Position numbers and translations under genes: made by a program. The notes beneath the pieces are model-generated. The model was given only the letters and a program-made list of their open reading frames with translations, was not told the origin of the DNA and did not search any database. Below, piece by piece: positions 16,677 to 25,320 of a stretch of 64,000 nt of DNA. Every line of letters starts with the position of its first letter. The stretch's first letter is position 1. This DNA is from Gordonia soli NBRC 108243 (GTDB lineage Bacteria; Actinomycetota; Actinomycetes; Mycobacteriales; Mycobacteriaceae), in contig NZ_BANX01000005.1 of assembly GCF_000334455.1 (NCBI RefSeq), positions 310,001 through 374,000 on the forward strand. Reading direction: 5' to 3'.

Positions 16677-18689
16677 TCACCAGATCCGGACGCGGTCGGA
16701 CTCGTCCAGGTAGAGCGAATCGCCCGGTGAGACGTCGAAGGCAGAGTAGAAGGCGTCGATGTTGCGCACCACCCCGTTGCAACGGAACTCCGGTGGCGAG
16801 TGCGGGTCGATCGACAGGCGGCGAATGGCCTCGGCGTCACGGGTCTTGGTCCGCCAGATCTGTGCCCAGCTGAAGAACACCCGCTGTTCACCGGTGAGAC
16901 CGTCGATCACCGGCGGCCCCGCTGCGTCCCCGGTGGCCGCGTCCCGGGTCGCCAGGTCGTAGGCCACCAGCGCGATGGACAGACCGCCCAGATCGCCGAT
17001 GTTCTCACCGATGGTGAAATCGCCGTTGACCTTGTGCTCGGGGTCGAGGCCGGCGGGGGTGAACTCGCCGTACTGGTCGATCAGCTTCTTGGTGCGAGCA
17101 CCGAACTCGGTGCGATCGGAGTCGGTCCACCAGTCGACCAGATTGCCGTCGCCGTCGTACTTGGCTCCCTGATCGTCGAATCCATGGCCGATCTCGTGAC
17201 CGATCACCGCGCCGATGCCGCCGTAGTTCGCCGCGTCGTCGGCGTCGGGGTCGAAGAACGGGGGCTGCAGGATGGCCGCCGGGAAGACGATCTCGTTCAT
17301 ACCCGGGTTGTAATAGGCGTTCACGGTCTGCGGGGTCATGAACCACTCGTCGTGGTCGACCGGCTGCCCGATCTTGGCGAACTCGCGATCCTGCTCGAAC
17401 GACGATGCGCGTGCGACGTTGCCGATCAGGTCACCGCGATCGACGGTCAGCCCGGCGTAGTCCCGCCAGGTGGCGGGGTAGCCGATCTTGGGGGTGAACT
17501 TGCCCAGCTTGACCAGGGCCTTCTCCCGGGTCTCCGGTGACATCCAGTCCAGGTCGCTGATGTTGCGGCGGTAGGCCGCGACCAGGTTGTCGATGAGCTC
17601 GTCCATCCGAGCCTTGGCCTCGGGAGGGAAATGCTTGGCGACGTACAGCTTCGCGACCGCGAAACCGGCTGCGCCCTCGACGAATCCGACGCCGCGCTTC
17701 CACCGCTCACGGTTGGTCTCGGCGCCGGTGAGGGTGCGGCCGTAGAAGTCGAAGTTCGCATCCACGAACTCCGCCGACAGATACGGTGCGGCCGACCGCA
17801 GCAGTCGCCAGGTCAGCCAGTTGCGCCACTCCGACAGTTCGCGCCCGGCGAGCAGTCCGGCCGCGCCGGAGATGAACGACGGCTGGCCGACGACGATCTC
17901 GGCGAAGACCGGGTCGGCCGCATCGAGCCCCTCCAGCCAGGCCGCGACGTCGAAACCGGTGGCGGTGTCGGTGAACTCGGCGAGTGTCTGCAGGTTGTAG
18001 GTCAGCTCGGCGTCCCGCCGGCGGACCACGTCCCAGTGCTGAGCCGCGATCTCGGTCTCCAGCGCGAGGACCGCGGCGGCGCTCCCCTGCGGATCGTCGA
18101 CGCCCGCGAGTGTGAACACCGTGGTGATGTGTTCGACGTAGGCGGCCCGGGTCTGGGCGTGCTTGTCCTCGCGGTAGTAGGACTCGTCGGGCAGGCCGAG
18201 CCCGGACTGGACCACGTGGACCAGGTAGCGGTCGGACTGCCGCGCATCCGTGTCGACGTAGAAGCCGAACAGACCGCCGATGCCGCGGCGCTGCAAGCGG
18301 CCGAGCAGCCCGCTCACCGCCGAGGTCGAATCGACCGCCGCGATCTCGTCCAGGGTCTCCCGGATCGGATCGATCCCGAGGGCGTCGATCCGCTCGAGGT
18401 CCATGAACGAGGCGTACAGGTCACCGATCTTCTGCTCGTCCGACCCGGCGGCGGGGTCCGATGCGGCGGTGGACTCGATGATGTCGCGCACGTTCTCTTC
18501 GGCGCGATCGCGCAGCACGTGGAAGGCGCCGTCGACCGATCGGTCATCGGGGATGACATGCGACTCGAGCCACTTCCCGTTCACGTGGGCGAAGAGGTCG
18601 TCTTGGATACGGATCGTGTCGTCGACCCACTCCAGGTCGAGTCCGGAGGACAGGCCGGGTTCTGTGTTCGATGCAGTCACGCACACCAT
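16677..18689 (-). CDS. zmp1: M13 family zinc metallopeptidase (Zmp1/PepO type)
   Basis: Neprilysin-like metallopeptidase of about 670 residues; M. tuberculosis Zmp1 (Rv0198c) has 663. The zinc site is intact: GHEIGHGFDDQG (HExxH) and ENIGDLGGL (ExxxD). The substrate-binding NAYYNPGMNEIVFPAA is present, and the end YLDESDRVRIW matches the family. The N-terminus QDDLFAHVNGKWL is typical of the M13_N domain. No signal peptide is visible, as in mycobacterial Zmp1, which nevertheless reaches the outside. Start uncertain: ATG 18689, or GTG 18686 or 18680. The 60-bp gap to the divergent flavoprotein gene must hold both promoters. Followed by the K+ channel gene. Confidence 0.92.
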   Translation of the reverse strand: MVCVTASNTEPGLSSGLDLEWVDDTIRIQDDLFAHVNGKWLESHVIPDDRSVDGAFHVLRDRAEENVRDIIESTAASDPAAGSDEQKIGDLYASFMDLERIDALGIDPIRETLDEIAAVDSTSAVSGLLGRLQRRGIGGLFGFYVDTDARQSDRYLVHVVQSGLGLPDESYYREDKHAQTRAAYVEHITTVFTLAGVDDPQGSAAAVLALETEIAAQHWDVVRRRDAELTYNLQTLAEFTDTATGFDVAAWLEGLDAADPVFAEIVVGQPSFISGAAGLLAGRELSEWRNWLTWRLLRSAAPYLSAEFVDANFDFYGRTLTGAETNRERWKRGVGFVEGAAGFAVAKLYVAKHFPPEAKARMDELIDNLVAAYRRNISDLDWMSPETREKALVKLGKFTPKIGYPATWRDYAGLTVDRGDLIGNVARASSFEQDREFAKIGQPVDHDEWFMTPQTVNAYYNPGMNEIVFPAAILQPPFFDPDADDAANYGGIGAVIGHEIGHGFDDQGAKYDGDGNLVDWWTDSDRTEFGARTKKLIDQYGEFTPAGLDPEHKVNGDFTIGENIGDLGGLSIALVAYDLATRDAATGDAAGPPVIDGLTGEQRVFFSWAQIWRTKTRDAEAIRRLSIDPHSPPEFRCNGVVRNIDAFYSAFDVSPGDSLYLDESDRVRIW

Positions 18690-18749
18690 CCTGGCACTGC
18701 TTCTCCGATCCGTCAGCCATCGACCGCGCGGGGTTTCTACGGTGGGTAC

Positions 18750-20222
18750 ATGGCTCCCACATCGGACACGGATTCTGCATCGGACACCTATGACGTCATC
18801 GTGATCGGCGCCGGCCCGGTCGGCGAGAACGTCGCCGACTACGCGATCCGGGGCAGTGATCGGACGGCGGTGTTGATCGAACACGAGCTCGTCGGCGGCG
18901 AGTGCTCGTACTGGGCGTGCATGCCCAGCAAGGCGCTCCTGGGCCCGGGTGCGGCTCTCGCGGCGGCGCGTGGGCTGCCGGGAGCACGCGAGCGCGTCGG
19001 CGACGAGCATCCAGACCGTGATGCGGTCTTCGGCTGGCGCGACGCGATGACGCATCGCCGGGACGACGGTTCGCAGGTCGACTGGGCGCGCGGGGCCGGG
19101 CTCGACGTCGTCCGCGGACACGGCCGGATCTCGGCCGAACGGACCGTCACCGTCGGCGATCGCACCCTGCACGCGCGCGAAGCGGTGGTGATCGCCACCG
19201 GCAGCACTGCGTCGATACCGCCCATTCCGGGCCTGCGCGAGGCGTTCCCCTGGACGTCACGGGACGCGACCAACATCGCGGAGGTGCCGGACCGCGTCGT
19301 CGTACTCGGGGGTGGTGTGGTGGCGTGCGAGGCGGCCACCTGGCTCGCCGACCTGGGCGTCCGTGAGATCACCATGCTGGTTCGGGGGGACCGTCTGCTG
19401 CCCAAGACCGAACCGTTCGCCGGTGAGCTCATCGCCGACGGCCTCCGGTCGGCAGGCGTCGACATCCGATTCGGCACGACGATCGGGTCCGTCGATCGAC
19501 CCGATGCGGCCGATACCGGCTACGGCCGTATCCACGGCGGCACCGCCACGATCGGCCTCGTCACCGCCGATGGTGAGCCCGCAGGCGAACTGGTCGTCGA
19601 CGAGGTGTTGGTGGCTGCCGGTCGTGCTCCGGCGAGCACCGACGTCGGACTCGACGTGGTGGGGCTCGAGGCCCGCGGACCGGTCGAGGTCGACGACTCG
19701 CTGACGGTTCCCGGGCATCCGTGGCTCTACGCGGTCGGTGACGTCAACGGTCGGGTCGCCCTCACCCACATGGGCAAGTACCAGGCACGGGTCGCCGGCG
19801 ACGTCATCGCGGCCCGAGCGGAAGGAAAGGACCTGTCGGGCAGCAGGTTCCGCGCGACCTCCGATCACGGTGCAGTGCCACAGGTGGTGTTCACCCGACC
19901 CGAGCTGGCGGCGGTCGGACGAACCGAGGAAGAGGCGCGGGCCGACGGCGTCGACGTCGAGGTGGTCGCCGCCGACATCGCGGTGGCCGGATCGGCGGTG
20001 CTCCGCGAGGACTACCGAGGCCGGGCGCAACTGATCATCGACCGGGCGCGTGACGTGATCGTCGGTGCGACCTTCGTCGGTTCCGGCGTCGAGGAGTTGG
20101 TGCACTCGGCGACCGTCGCCGTGGTCGGCGAGGTGCCGCTGGAGAAGCTGTGGCACGCGGTGCCCTCGTATCCGACCGTCAGTGAGATCTGGTTGCGGTT
20201 GCTGGAGCAGCGTCGGGTCTGA
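18750..20222 (+). CDS. FAD-dependent pyridine nucleotide-disulfide oxidoreductase
   Basis: 490-residue flavoprotein of the lipoamide dehydrogenase/mercuric reductase class. The FAD-binding VIVIGAGPVGENVA is at residue 16, the redox-active pair Cys52-Cys57 in GGECSYWACMPSK, the NAD(P) motif VVVLGGGVVACEAATWLADL in the middle, and the dimerisation domain with VPSYPTVSEIW at the end. It transfers electrons between NAD(P)H and a disulfide or quinone; a dedicated partner is not visible, and the metal-binding HMA domain of MerA is absent. It resembles M. tuberculosis LpdA-like enzymes. ATG at 18750 with GGTGGG ahead. Confidence 0.88.
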   Translation: MAPTSDTDSASDTYDVIVIGAGPVGENVADYAIRGSDRTAVLIEHELVGGECSYWACMPSKALLGPGAALAAARGLPGARERVGDEHPDRDAVFGWRDAMTHRRDDGSQVDWARGAGLDVVRGHGRISAERTVTVGDRTLHAREAVVIATGSTASIPPIPGLREAFPWTSRDATNIAEVPDRVVVLGGGVVACEAATWLADLGVREITMLVRGDRLLPKTEPFAGELIADGLRSAGVDIRFGTTIGSVDRPDAADTGYGRIHGGTATIGLVTADGEPAGELVVDEVLVAAGRAPASTDVGLDVVGLEARGPVEVDDSLTVPGHPWLYAVGDVNGRVALTHMGKYQARVAGDVIAARAEGKDLSGSRFRATSDHGAVPQVVFTRPELAAVGRTEEEARADGVDVEVVAADIAVAGSAVLREDYRGRAQLIIDRARDVIVGATFVGSGVEELVHSATVAVVGEVPLEKLWHAVPSYPTVSEIWLRLLEQRRV

Positions 20223-20278
20223 CGCACCACCGTGGGTGTCTCGGGTTGCGCTCGGCGTCCCATGGGTACCCGTTCAGC

Positions 20279-20623
20279 ATGAGCACTCATCCGAACGCAT
20301 CCTCGGATCTCGGCCGGCGCGACGTCGAGAAGCGGTGGCGCGACCCGGCTGCCTTCCGAGCCGCGGTCGGGTTCGTCGTGGCGGTCGGTATCGTCGACGC
20401 GGCGGCTGCAGCGGTGTTCCTCTCGGTCGATCGCCACAATCTCCTGCTCGCCGGTCTCGTTCCGGCGGTCCTCTTGCTCGGTGGACTCGGGGCGTCGGTG
20501 CAGGCGTATCGCGTCTATCGACGTGGCGGGACATGGCCTGCGTGGCAGGGCGCATCGTGGTTCCTGTTCGCGCTGATGCTCGTGGCGCTCGGCTTCCCCG
20601 CGCTGGCGGGCGATCCCGGCTGA
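20279..20623 (+). CDS. Small membrane protein, function unknown
   Basis: 114 residues. A hydrophilic N-terminus (about 25 residues) is followed by three hydrophobic segments: AAVGFVVAVGIVDAAAAAVF, LLLAGLVPAVLLLGGLGASV and WFLFALMLVALGFPALAG. The stretch AYRVYRRGGTWPAWQG between the last two is probably cytoplasmic. ATG at 20279. No family recognised. It lies 56 bp after the flavoprotein gene in the same direction and may be co-transcribed. Confidence 0.7.
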   Translation: MSTHPNASSDLGRRDVEKRWRDPAAFRAAVGFVVAVGIVDAAAAAVFLSVDRHNLLLAGLVPAVLLLGGLGASVQAYRVYRRGGTWPAWQGASWFLFALMLVALGFPALAGDPG

Positions 20624-20669
20624 CGTCCTGATCTCAGCGGTACCGAGAAACAGACCGACCACCGACCGT

Positions 20670-20744
20670 GTGCGAAATCTGCACGTCAGCGGGTAGGCGC
20701 TGACGTTATGTCGTCGGTCCGGTCCCCTCGTGCGGATTTCGTAC
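20670..20744 (+). repeat. 75-bp imperfect palindromic element, copy B
   Basis: Arms GTGCGAAATCTGCAC (20670) and GTGCGGATTTCGTAC (20730). The interior begins GTCAGCGGGTAGGCGCTGAC, which itself forms a perfect 7-bp hairpin, then TTATGTC. Relative to copy C the T-A pair of the arm is replaced by C-G, a compensatory change that keeps pairing. Confidence 0.8.
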
Positions 20745-20946
20745 CGGGGCCGAGGCGGGGGGGCTGCGCGGGGGCGCGGTGCCGGGTCGCGGCACGGTGG
20801 CAGGTCGTCGGAGAACTGACACGTGAGCGCGCCGTACCGTGCGCATTCCTGAGTCGATCCCGCTCTGGTGTCATTTGTCCGATCGCGGCGTTCCGACCGG
20901 GGTACACCGGGGAGGGGTCGCTGTCGTGGGACCGCCGCCCGCCCTC
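20745..20946. other. Linker between paired 75-bp elements, G-tract rich
   Basis: No ORF is convincing. The first 35 bases carry runs of 4, 7 and 5 G (20746-20775), a possible G-quadruplex. The linker also has CGGGGTACACCGGGG and no promoter that I can defend. Confidence 0.4.
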
Positions 20947-21021
20947 GTACGAAATCTGTACGTCAGCGGGTAGGCACTGACGATATGTCCTCGGTCCGGC
21001 TCTCTCGTACAGATTTCGTAC
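20947..21021 (+). repeat. 75-bp imperfect palindromic element, copy C
   Basis: Perfect 15-bp terminal arms GTACGAAATCTGTAC and its reverse complement at 21007-21021. The interior starts GTCAGCGGGTAGGCACTGAC followed by GATATGTC. It is in the same orientation as copy B, 277 bp on, and ends 66 bp before the GntR start codon. Confidence 0.82.
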
Positions 21022-21039
21022 TGGAGTTCGGCCGACAAC

Positions 21040-21050
21040 TGGTATGACCA
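21040..21050. promoter_or_regulatory. FadR-subfamily GntR operator
   Basis: TGGTATGACCA matches the FadR-type consensus TNGTNNNACNA exactly. It sits just upstream of the -35 box of the GntR gene at 21087, consistent with autoregulation. Confidence 0.6.
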
Positions 21051-21051
21051 C

Positions 21052-21080
21052 TTGACCACCGGACCAGTCGATCATACGGT
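21052..21080 (+). promoter_or_regulatory. Promoter of the GntR gene, leaderless
   Basis: TTGACC at 21052, 17-bp spacer, TACGGT at 21075. The predicted transcription start coincides with the ATG at 21087, and no SD is present, so a leaderless mRNA is likely. Confidence 0.5.
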
Positions 21081-21086
21081 CAGTGC

Positions 21087-21839
21087 ATGCCGTTCGAGCC
21101 GATCGCCCGCCGCACCGTGTCCGAGGATGCGTACGACCAGATCCTCGACGGGATGCTCTCCGGCGACCTCGCCGCAGGTCAGACGCTGCCCAGCGAGCGT
21201 GAGCTGTCGCGTTTGCTGGGTGTGTCCCGACCCGCGGTCCGGGAGGCGCTGACCCGGGTGGCGGCCGCCGGACTGATCACCGTCCGACACGGCGAAGGCA
21301 CCCGCATCCGGGATCTCGCGACCGCGGGGGGACTCGACCTGTTGCCGCGTCTTCTGGTGCGCGATGGTTCGGTGGTGCCCGACGTCGCGCGGTCGGTGGT
21401 GGAGGCGCGTGCCGAGATCGGGCCCGTGGTGGCCGGTCTGGCGGCGCGCCGGGCGACGGACGAGGACGTCGAGCGTATCCGGGCCACCGTCGACGGGCTG
21501 ACCGCGGAGCTCGACCCGATCGCGCAACAGGTTGCCGCGCTGGAGTTCTGGAGCCGGATCATCGACGGGGCGCACTCGATCGCCTTCCGGCTGATGTACA
21601 ACTCGCTGCGCGCGGCCTACGAACCCGCACTCGACGCGCTGGCCGCGGTGCTCGAACCGGAAGTCGGTAACGCCGCGGGGTATCGCGCGGTGCTCGACGC
21701 CGTGGCCGACCACGATCCCGACTCGGCGCGCGTCGCAGCGGGTGATCTCCTGCAGCCGGCGACCACCACCCTGCTCGGCCTCTTCGACGCCATGACGGCC
21801 ACCGAGCCCCAGCCCGAGCCCCAGCCCGGGCCCGAATAG
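21087..21839 (+). CDS. GntR family regulator, FadR subfamily
   Basis: 250-residue repressor. The winged helix-turn-helix is at about 10-75 (LPSERELSRLLGVSRPAVRE, then GLITVRHGEGTRI). The all-alpha FCD/FadR-C ligand domain follows (ARSVVEARAEIGPVVAGLAA). The usual metal-binding His residues of FCD domains are not obvious. The C-terminus is a low-complexity EPQPEPQPGPE tail. A consensus operator and leaderless promoter lie directly upstream. The next gene in the same direction, 74 bp on, is a fatty acid hydroxylase-type protein, a plausible target. Confidence 0.88.
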   Translation: MPFEPIARRTVSEDAYDQILDGMLSGDLAAGQTLPSERELSRLLGVSRPAVREALTRVAAAGLITVRHGEGTRIRDLATAGGLDLLPRLLVRDGSVVPDVARSVVEARAEIGPVVAGLAARRATDEDVERIRATVDGLTAELDPIAQQVAALEFWSRIIDGAHSIAFRLMYNSLRAAYEPALDALAAVLEPEVGNAAGYRAVLDAVADHDPDSARVAAGDLLQPATTTLLGLFDAMTATEPQPEPQPGPE

Positions 21840-21913
21840 CCCGGACCCGGACAGTCCGAAACCGGAAGCGGCGGGAACGAACCGCCCGCACCCCGATCCG
21901 ATGGGAGCCCACG

Positions 21914-22702
21914 ATGACCGCCACCGACGATGCGGCACGCGCATCCGGACGTCCGGATGCGGACGGGCCGGGGTCAGAGCACACGGCAACCGATTCCGCG
22001 CCGGGATCGTCGGGGGACGCGCGTCGACGCGTCGCCTCCGACGAACGCCGTCTCCGTCGATCTCGCCGTGACCTCACGTTGCGCGTGGCGTTCGTCGAGT
22101 TCGTCCGGCACCCGTCGCCCTGGATGATCACGATCCTGCTCGTCGCGGCGCTCGCCGCACGCCTCGCGCTAGGTGGTTGGGGGCTGGTCGACCTGCTGGT
22201 CCCGCTGGTGATGGTCGCGGTGTTCCCGTTGGCGGAGTGGCTGATCCACGTCTTCATCCTGCATTGGCGGCCCAAACGGCTCGGTCCGGTGACCGTTGAC
22301 ACCCTCTTGGCGCGCAAACACCGTGAGCATCACAACGATCCGCGGGACATCCCGCTGATCTTCATCCCGTGGCGGGCGCTGATCTGGGTGATCGCGGCCG
22401 CGGTGCTGATCGGCGCCTTCGCATTCGGCAGCATCCGGCCCGGTCTGACATTTCTGGTGATACTCGGCGCCTTGGGCATCGTCTACGAGTGGACGCACTA
22501 CCTGATCCACACCGACTATCGGCCGCGGTCGCGTCTGTACCGCGCTATCTGGCGCAACCACCGCTTCCATCACTATCGCAACGAGCACTATTGGTTCACG
22601 GTGACGACGTCGGGCACCGCCGACCGACTGTTGCGCACGCATCCCGACCCCGACTCGGTCGAGAAGTCGCCGACCGCGAAGAACCTGCACGCGCTGGGCT
22701 GA
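21914..22702 (+). CDS. Fatty acid hydroxylase / sterol desaturase superfamily membrane protein
   Basis: 262-residue di-iron membrane oxygenase. The four His clusters of the superfamily are present: EWLIHVFILHW, RKHREHHNDP, EWTHYLIHTDY and NHRFHHYRNEHYWF. Hydrophobic segments at about 72-110 and 160-195 place it in the membrane, with an Arg/Asp-rich N-terminal tail of about 55 residues in the cytosol. It should hydroxylate or desaturate a fatty acyl, carotenoid or sterol-like substrate using O2; which one is not shown. ATG at 21914 with GGGAG 9 bp ahead. It follows the FadR-type GntR gene. Confidence 0.85.
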   Translation: MTATDDAARASGRPDADGPGSEHTATDSAPGSSGDARRRVASDERRLRRSRRDLTLRVAFVEFVRHPSPWMITILLVAALAARLALGGWGLVDLLVPLVMVAVFPLAEWLIHVFILHWRPKRLGPVTVDTLLARKHREHHNDPRDIPLIFIPWRALIWVIAAAVLIGAFAFGSIRPGLTFLVILGALGIVYEWTHYLIHTDYRPRSRLYRAIWRNHRFHHYRNEHYWFTVTTSGTADRLLRTHPDPDSVEKSPTAKNLHALG

Positions 22703-22723
22703 ATTGTCGGCCCGGCGCGTTCG

Positions 22724-23461
22724 TCACTCGCCGAGAGTCGTCGCCATCGCCCACATCAGGATCTCTGCATCGCGGACCGCGGTGACGGGTTCGCCGCCGA
22801 GATCGGACCCGCGCAGCGTGTCGCCGACGGTGAGCTCGGTGTCGGCGAACCGTACCGAGCCGGCGGTGACGAACAGATGCAGGAAGCGCGCCGTCGGGAC
22901 GATGACCGCCTGACCGCGTCGGAGACGGGCGGCGTGCAGGGTCGCCGACCGGTTGGCGATACGGATGGCCGAGTCGAGCGTCGGGTCACCCGAGGCCACC
23001 GCGACCAGCCGGCCGGGCGTCAGGTCGGCGGCGATGTCGTGTTGGTCGTAGGACGGCGTACGGCCGTGCTCGTCGGGCAGCAACCACATCTGCACGTAGT
23101 GGGCTGGCTCGGCGCCCGCAGAATCCCGATGCGGCCAGGTGTCGTTGCGCTCCGAGTGTTCGACCCCCGTCCCCGCGCTCATCGCCTGTGCCAACCCCGG
23201 GTACACGACCCCCGAGTGGCCCGCGGAGTCCTGGTGCACCAGTGATCCCGAGGTGACCCAGGTGACGATCTCGGTCTCGCGATGCGGATGCGCGTCGAAA
23301 CCCTGCCCGGGGAGCACGATCTCGTCGTTGTGCACCAGCAGCACGCCGTGGTGGGTGTTGGCCGGGTCGTAGTGGTCGCCGAACGAGAATCCGTGCCGCG
23401 AGGTGAGCCACTCGGTCGTTGTCTCCGCTCGATCGCCGCTGCGGATCACCGAATAGGACAT
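22724..23461 (-). CDS. Pirin family protein (bicupin)
   Basis: 245 residues with the pirin N-terminal cupin metal site (DAHPHRETEIVTWVTSG, later GTGVEHSERN) and a second cupin half ending MWAMATTLGE. Bacterial pirins such as YhaK/YhhW bind iron and some have quercetin 2,3-dioxygenase activity; the role here is unknown. Start ATG at 23461. A CATAAT -10 box at 23473-23468 puts the transcription start on the ATG, so the mRNA is probably leaderless. Convergent with the hydroxylase gene, 21 bp apart. Confidence 0.85.
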   Translation of the reverse strand: MSYSVIRSGDRAETTTEWLTSRHGFSFGDHYDPANTHHGVLLVHNDEIVLPGQGFDAHPHRETEIVTWVTSGSLVHQDSAGHSGVVYPGLAQAMSAGTGVEHSERNDTWPHRDSAGAEPAHYVQMWLLPDEHGRTPSYDQHDIAADLTPGRLVAVASGDPTLDSAIRIANRSATLHAARLRRGQAVIVPTARFLHLFVTAGSVRFADTELTVGDTLRGSDLGGEPVTAVRDAEILMWAMATTLGE

Positions 23462-23645
23462 GGACCCATTATGGGCGCGTCGCGTGGTCGGCGTGTCCGC
23501 GCCCGAAACGGTCCGTCCATGACCGGGGCCGGGCGGGCAGAGTGGCCGGAATCCCAGGCCCGAGACCCTTTCGTGACGGGTCGGATCCCCGAATGGAAGC
23601 CGCGAACCATCGCTATTCGGTGTTACACGAGTGAAAATTGTGACT

Positions 23646-25280
23646 ATGAAGATCTGGGTCAGGCGCGCGCCTGCGGTGGCGTGTGCAGCGGTGGCGTGCG
23701 GGGTCGCCCTCTCCTCGTGTGGCATCTCCCTCGCCGACAACGGGGCAGGTGCGGTGGCACGGCAGTTCGCCGCTGCACTGGAGCGGCAGGACGCCTCTGC
23801 GGCCGCGGCGTTCACCACCGCACCCGGGCAAGCAGGCGACGCCCTGACCTCCACGCTGCAGGCGATGCACCCCGAGAAGGTGGACGTCGCGGTCCACCGA
23901 CCCGTCGAGTACAGCGACGGCACAGCGTCGTTCTCGCTGACGACCACCTATTCGTGGCCGGAAGGACGCACGTTCGAGACCACCAGCAACGGCACCGCCC
24001 GACACCTGTCGTCGGGCTGGAAGGTCTCCTGGGAGCCGTCGATCATCTATCCGGGTCTGCCGGTCGGCGGACAGCTGCGGCAGATCCGCACCGACGCCAC
24101 GCCGTCGCCCTCCGTCCGTAGCAGGTCGGGGAAGACCTTCATGTATCTGCAGCCGGTGAACGAGATCGTGCTCGATCCGACCCGCACCACCGACGTCGGT
24201 CGGTCGACCCGGGCGCTGGCCCGCAGCCTCGCGCCCATCGCACCGCTGATCACCAGCGACGTCATCGCGGCCAAGTTGTCGAAGTCGGAGGGGCGGGCGA
24301 TCACCGCGGTGACCCTGCGCGACTCCGACATGGAGGTGCTCACCTCCAGCCCGTCGGCGGTGCCGGGCGTGACGGTTCGCAAGGCCGGCAAGCTGGTGAT
24401 GGCCGACCGTCGCCTGATGTCGCCACTCGAGACCGGACTGACGAACTACTGGCAGGCGATCCGCGACGCGACGTCCGGCTGGCAGGTGCAGATGACTGCG
24501 CCCGGACTCGTGCCGCGCAAGCTCACCGGTGCCCAGGGGCCTGCCGGACCGAATGTGCGCACGACCGTCGACCAGGGCATGCAGCTGACGCTCGGTGACG
24601 CGGCGGTCGAGGTCGGCCAGCCGGCGACCATCCTCGCATTCGACGCAGGCACCGGCGCCGTGCTCGGGATGGCGCAGAACTCGTACGCCGTCGACCGTGG
24701 CATCAACATCGACGACGCCTACCCCGCCGGCAGCACGCTGACACCGGTGTTCTCGACCGTGGAGCGGGTGGCGAACGAGCAGAAGCAGTCGTCGGCCGAG
24801 CTGCTCGACCGACTCGGGCTCGGCGTCCAGTTCACCGTTCCCGGCGCCAGCGCCCCCACCGCGAAGCGACCGGGTGTCCAGACCGTCGACTTCCGTCCCG
24901 GCGACCTGAACGTCTCGATGCTCAACATGGGCGCGTTGGGAGTCGCGCTGTCGCGCAGTGTATCCGGCACGATGTCGTCGGTTGCGCCCTACGTGATCGA
25001 CGGCGTCCCGACCAAGGTCGCCGGCGGCAGCCTCGGCGAGCTCGACAGGTCGATGACGGCGCCGATCCTGAAGGCGATGTCGGCGACCGCCAAGAACGGT
25101 GACGCCAGTGATCTCACGCGAGCCCCCGGATTGCGTGCGCTGGTCGGCACCAACGGTCCGCAGGGACCGGGCTGGTTCGTCGGTCTCCAGGACCGCAAGG
25201 TGATCGTCGTCTACTGCGAGGGCGAGAAGTCGGGTACCGCGGCGCTCCAGGTGGCGCAGAAGTACTTCCGCATCCGCTGA
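23646..25280 (+). CDS. Penicillin-binding-protein-like lipoprotein with degenerate transpeptidase domain
   Basis: 544-residue lipoprotein: signal peptide ending LSSC (lipid Cys25), an NTF2-like MecA_N domain at about 30-150 (FAAALERQDASAAAAFTTAP), a PBP dimer-like region, then a transpeptidase-like domain. The architecture matches mycobacterial PBP-lipo (Rv2864c), but the catalytic motifs are gone. The SxxK tetrad reads S363-T-L-T366 (YPAGSTLTPV) with Thr for Lys; the SxN segment is deleted; and the KTG region reads LVGTNGPQGPGW. It should therefore lack acyl-serine transpeptidase activity and may act as a scaffold or regulator of peptidoglycan synthesis. A GTG at 23631 is an alternative start. 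The reading frame is intact, so it is not a decaying pseudogene. Confidence 0.82.
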   Translation: MKIWVRRAPAVACAAVACGVALSSCGISLADNGAGAVARQFAAALERQDASAAAAFTTAPGQAGDALTSTLQAMHPEKVDVAVHRPVEYSDGTASFSLTTTYSWPEGRTFETTSNGTARHLSSGWKVSWEPSIIYPGLPVGGQLRQIRTDATPSPSVRSRSGKTFMYLQPVNEIVLDPTRTTDVGRSTRALARSLAPIAPLITSDVIAAKLSKSEGRAITAVTLRDSDMEVLTSSPSAVPGVTVRKAGKLVMADRRLMSPLETGLTNYWQAIRDATSGWQVQMTAPGLVPRKLTGAQGPAGPNVRTTVDQGMQLTLGDAAVEVGQPATILAFDAGTGAVLGMAQNSYAVDRGINIDDAYPAGSTLTPVFSTVERVANEQKQSSAELLDRLGLGVQFTVPGASAPTAKRPGVQTVDFRPGDLNVSMLNMGALGVALSRSVSGTMSSVAPYVIDGVPTKVAGGSLGELDRSMTAPILKAMSATAKNGDASDLTRAPGLRALVGTNGPQGPGWFVGLQDRKVIVVYCEGEKSGTAALQVAQKYFRIR

Positions 25281-25320
25281 GCGTGATCGAGGGCGTTGCC
25301 GCCCCGGGAAGTCCGCGAAC

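Noticed and set aside
20670-20744. tRNA gene, because of the 75-base length
   Set aside because: No cloverleaf, no T-loop TTCGA consensus and no CCA-compatible acceptor stem; the arms are 15-bp palindromic.
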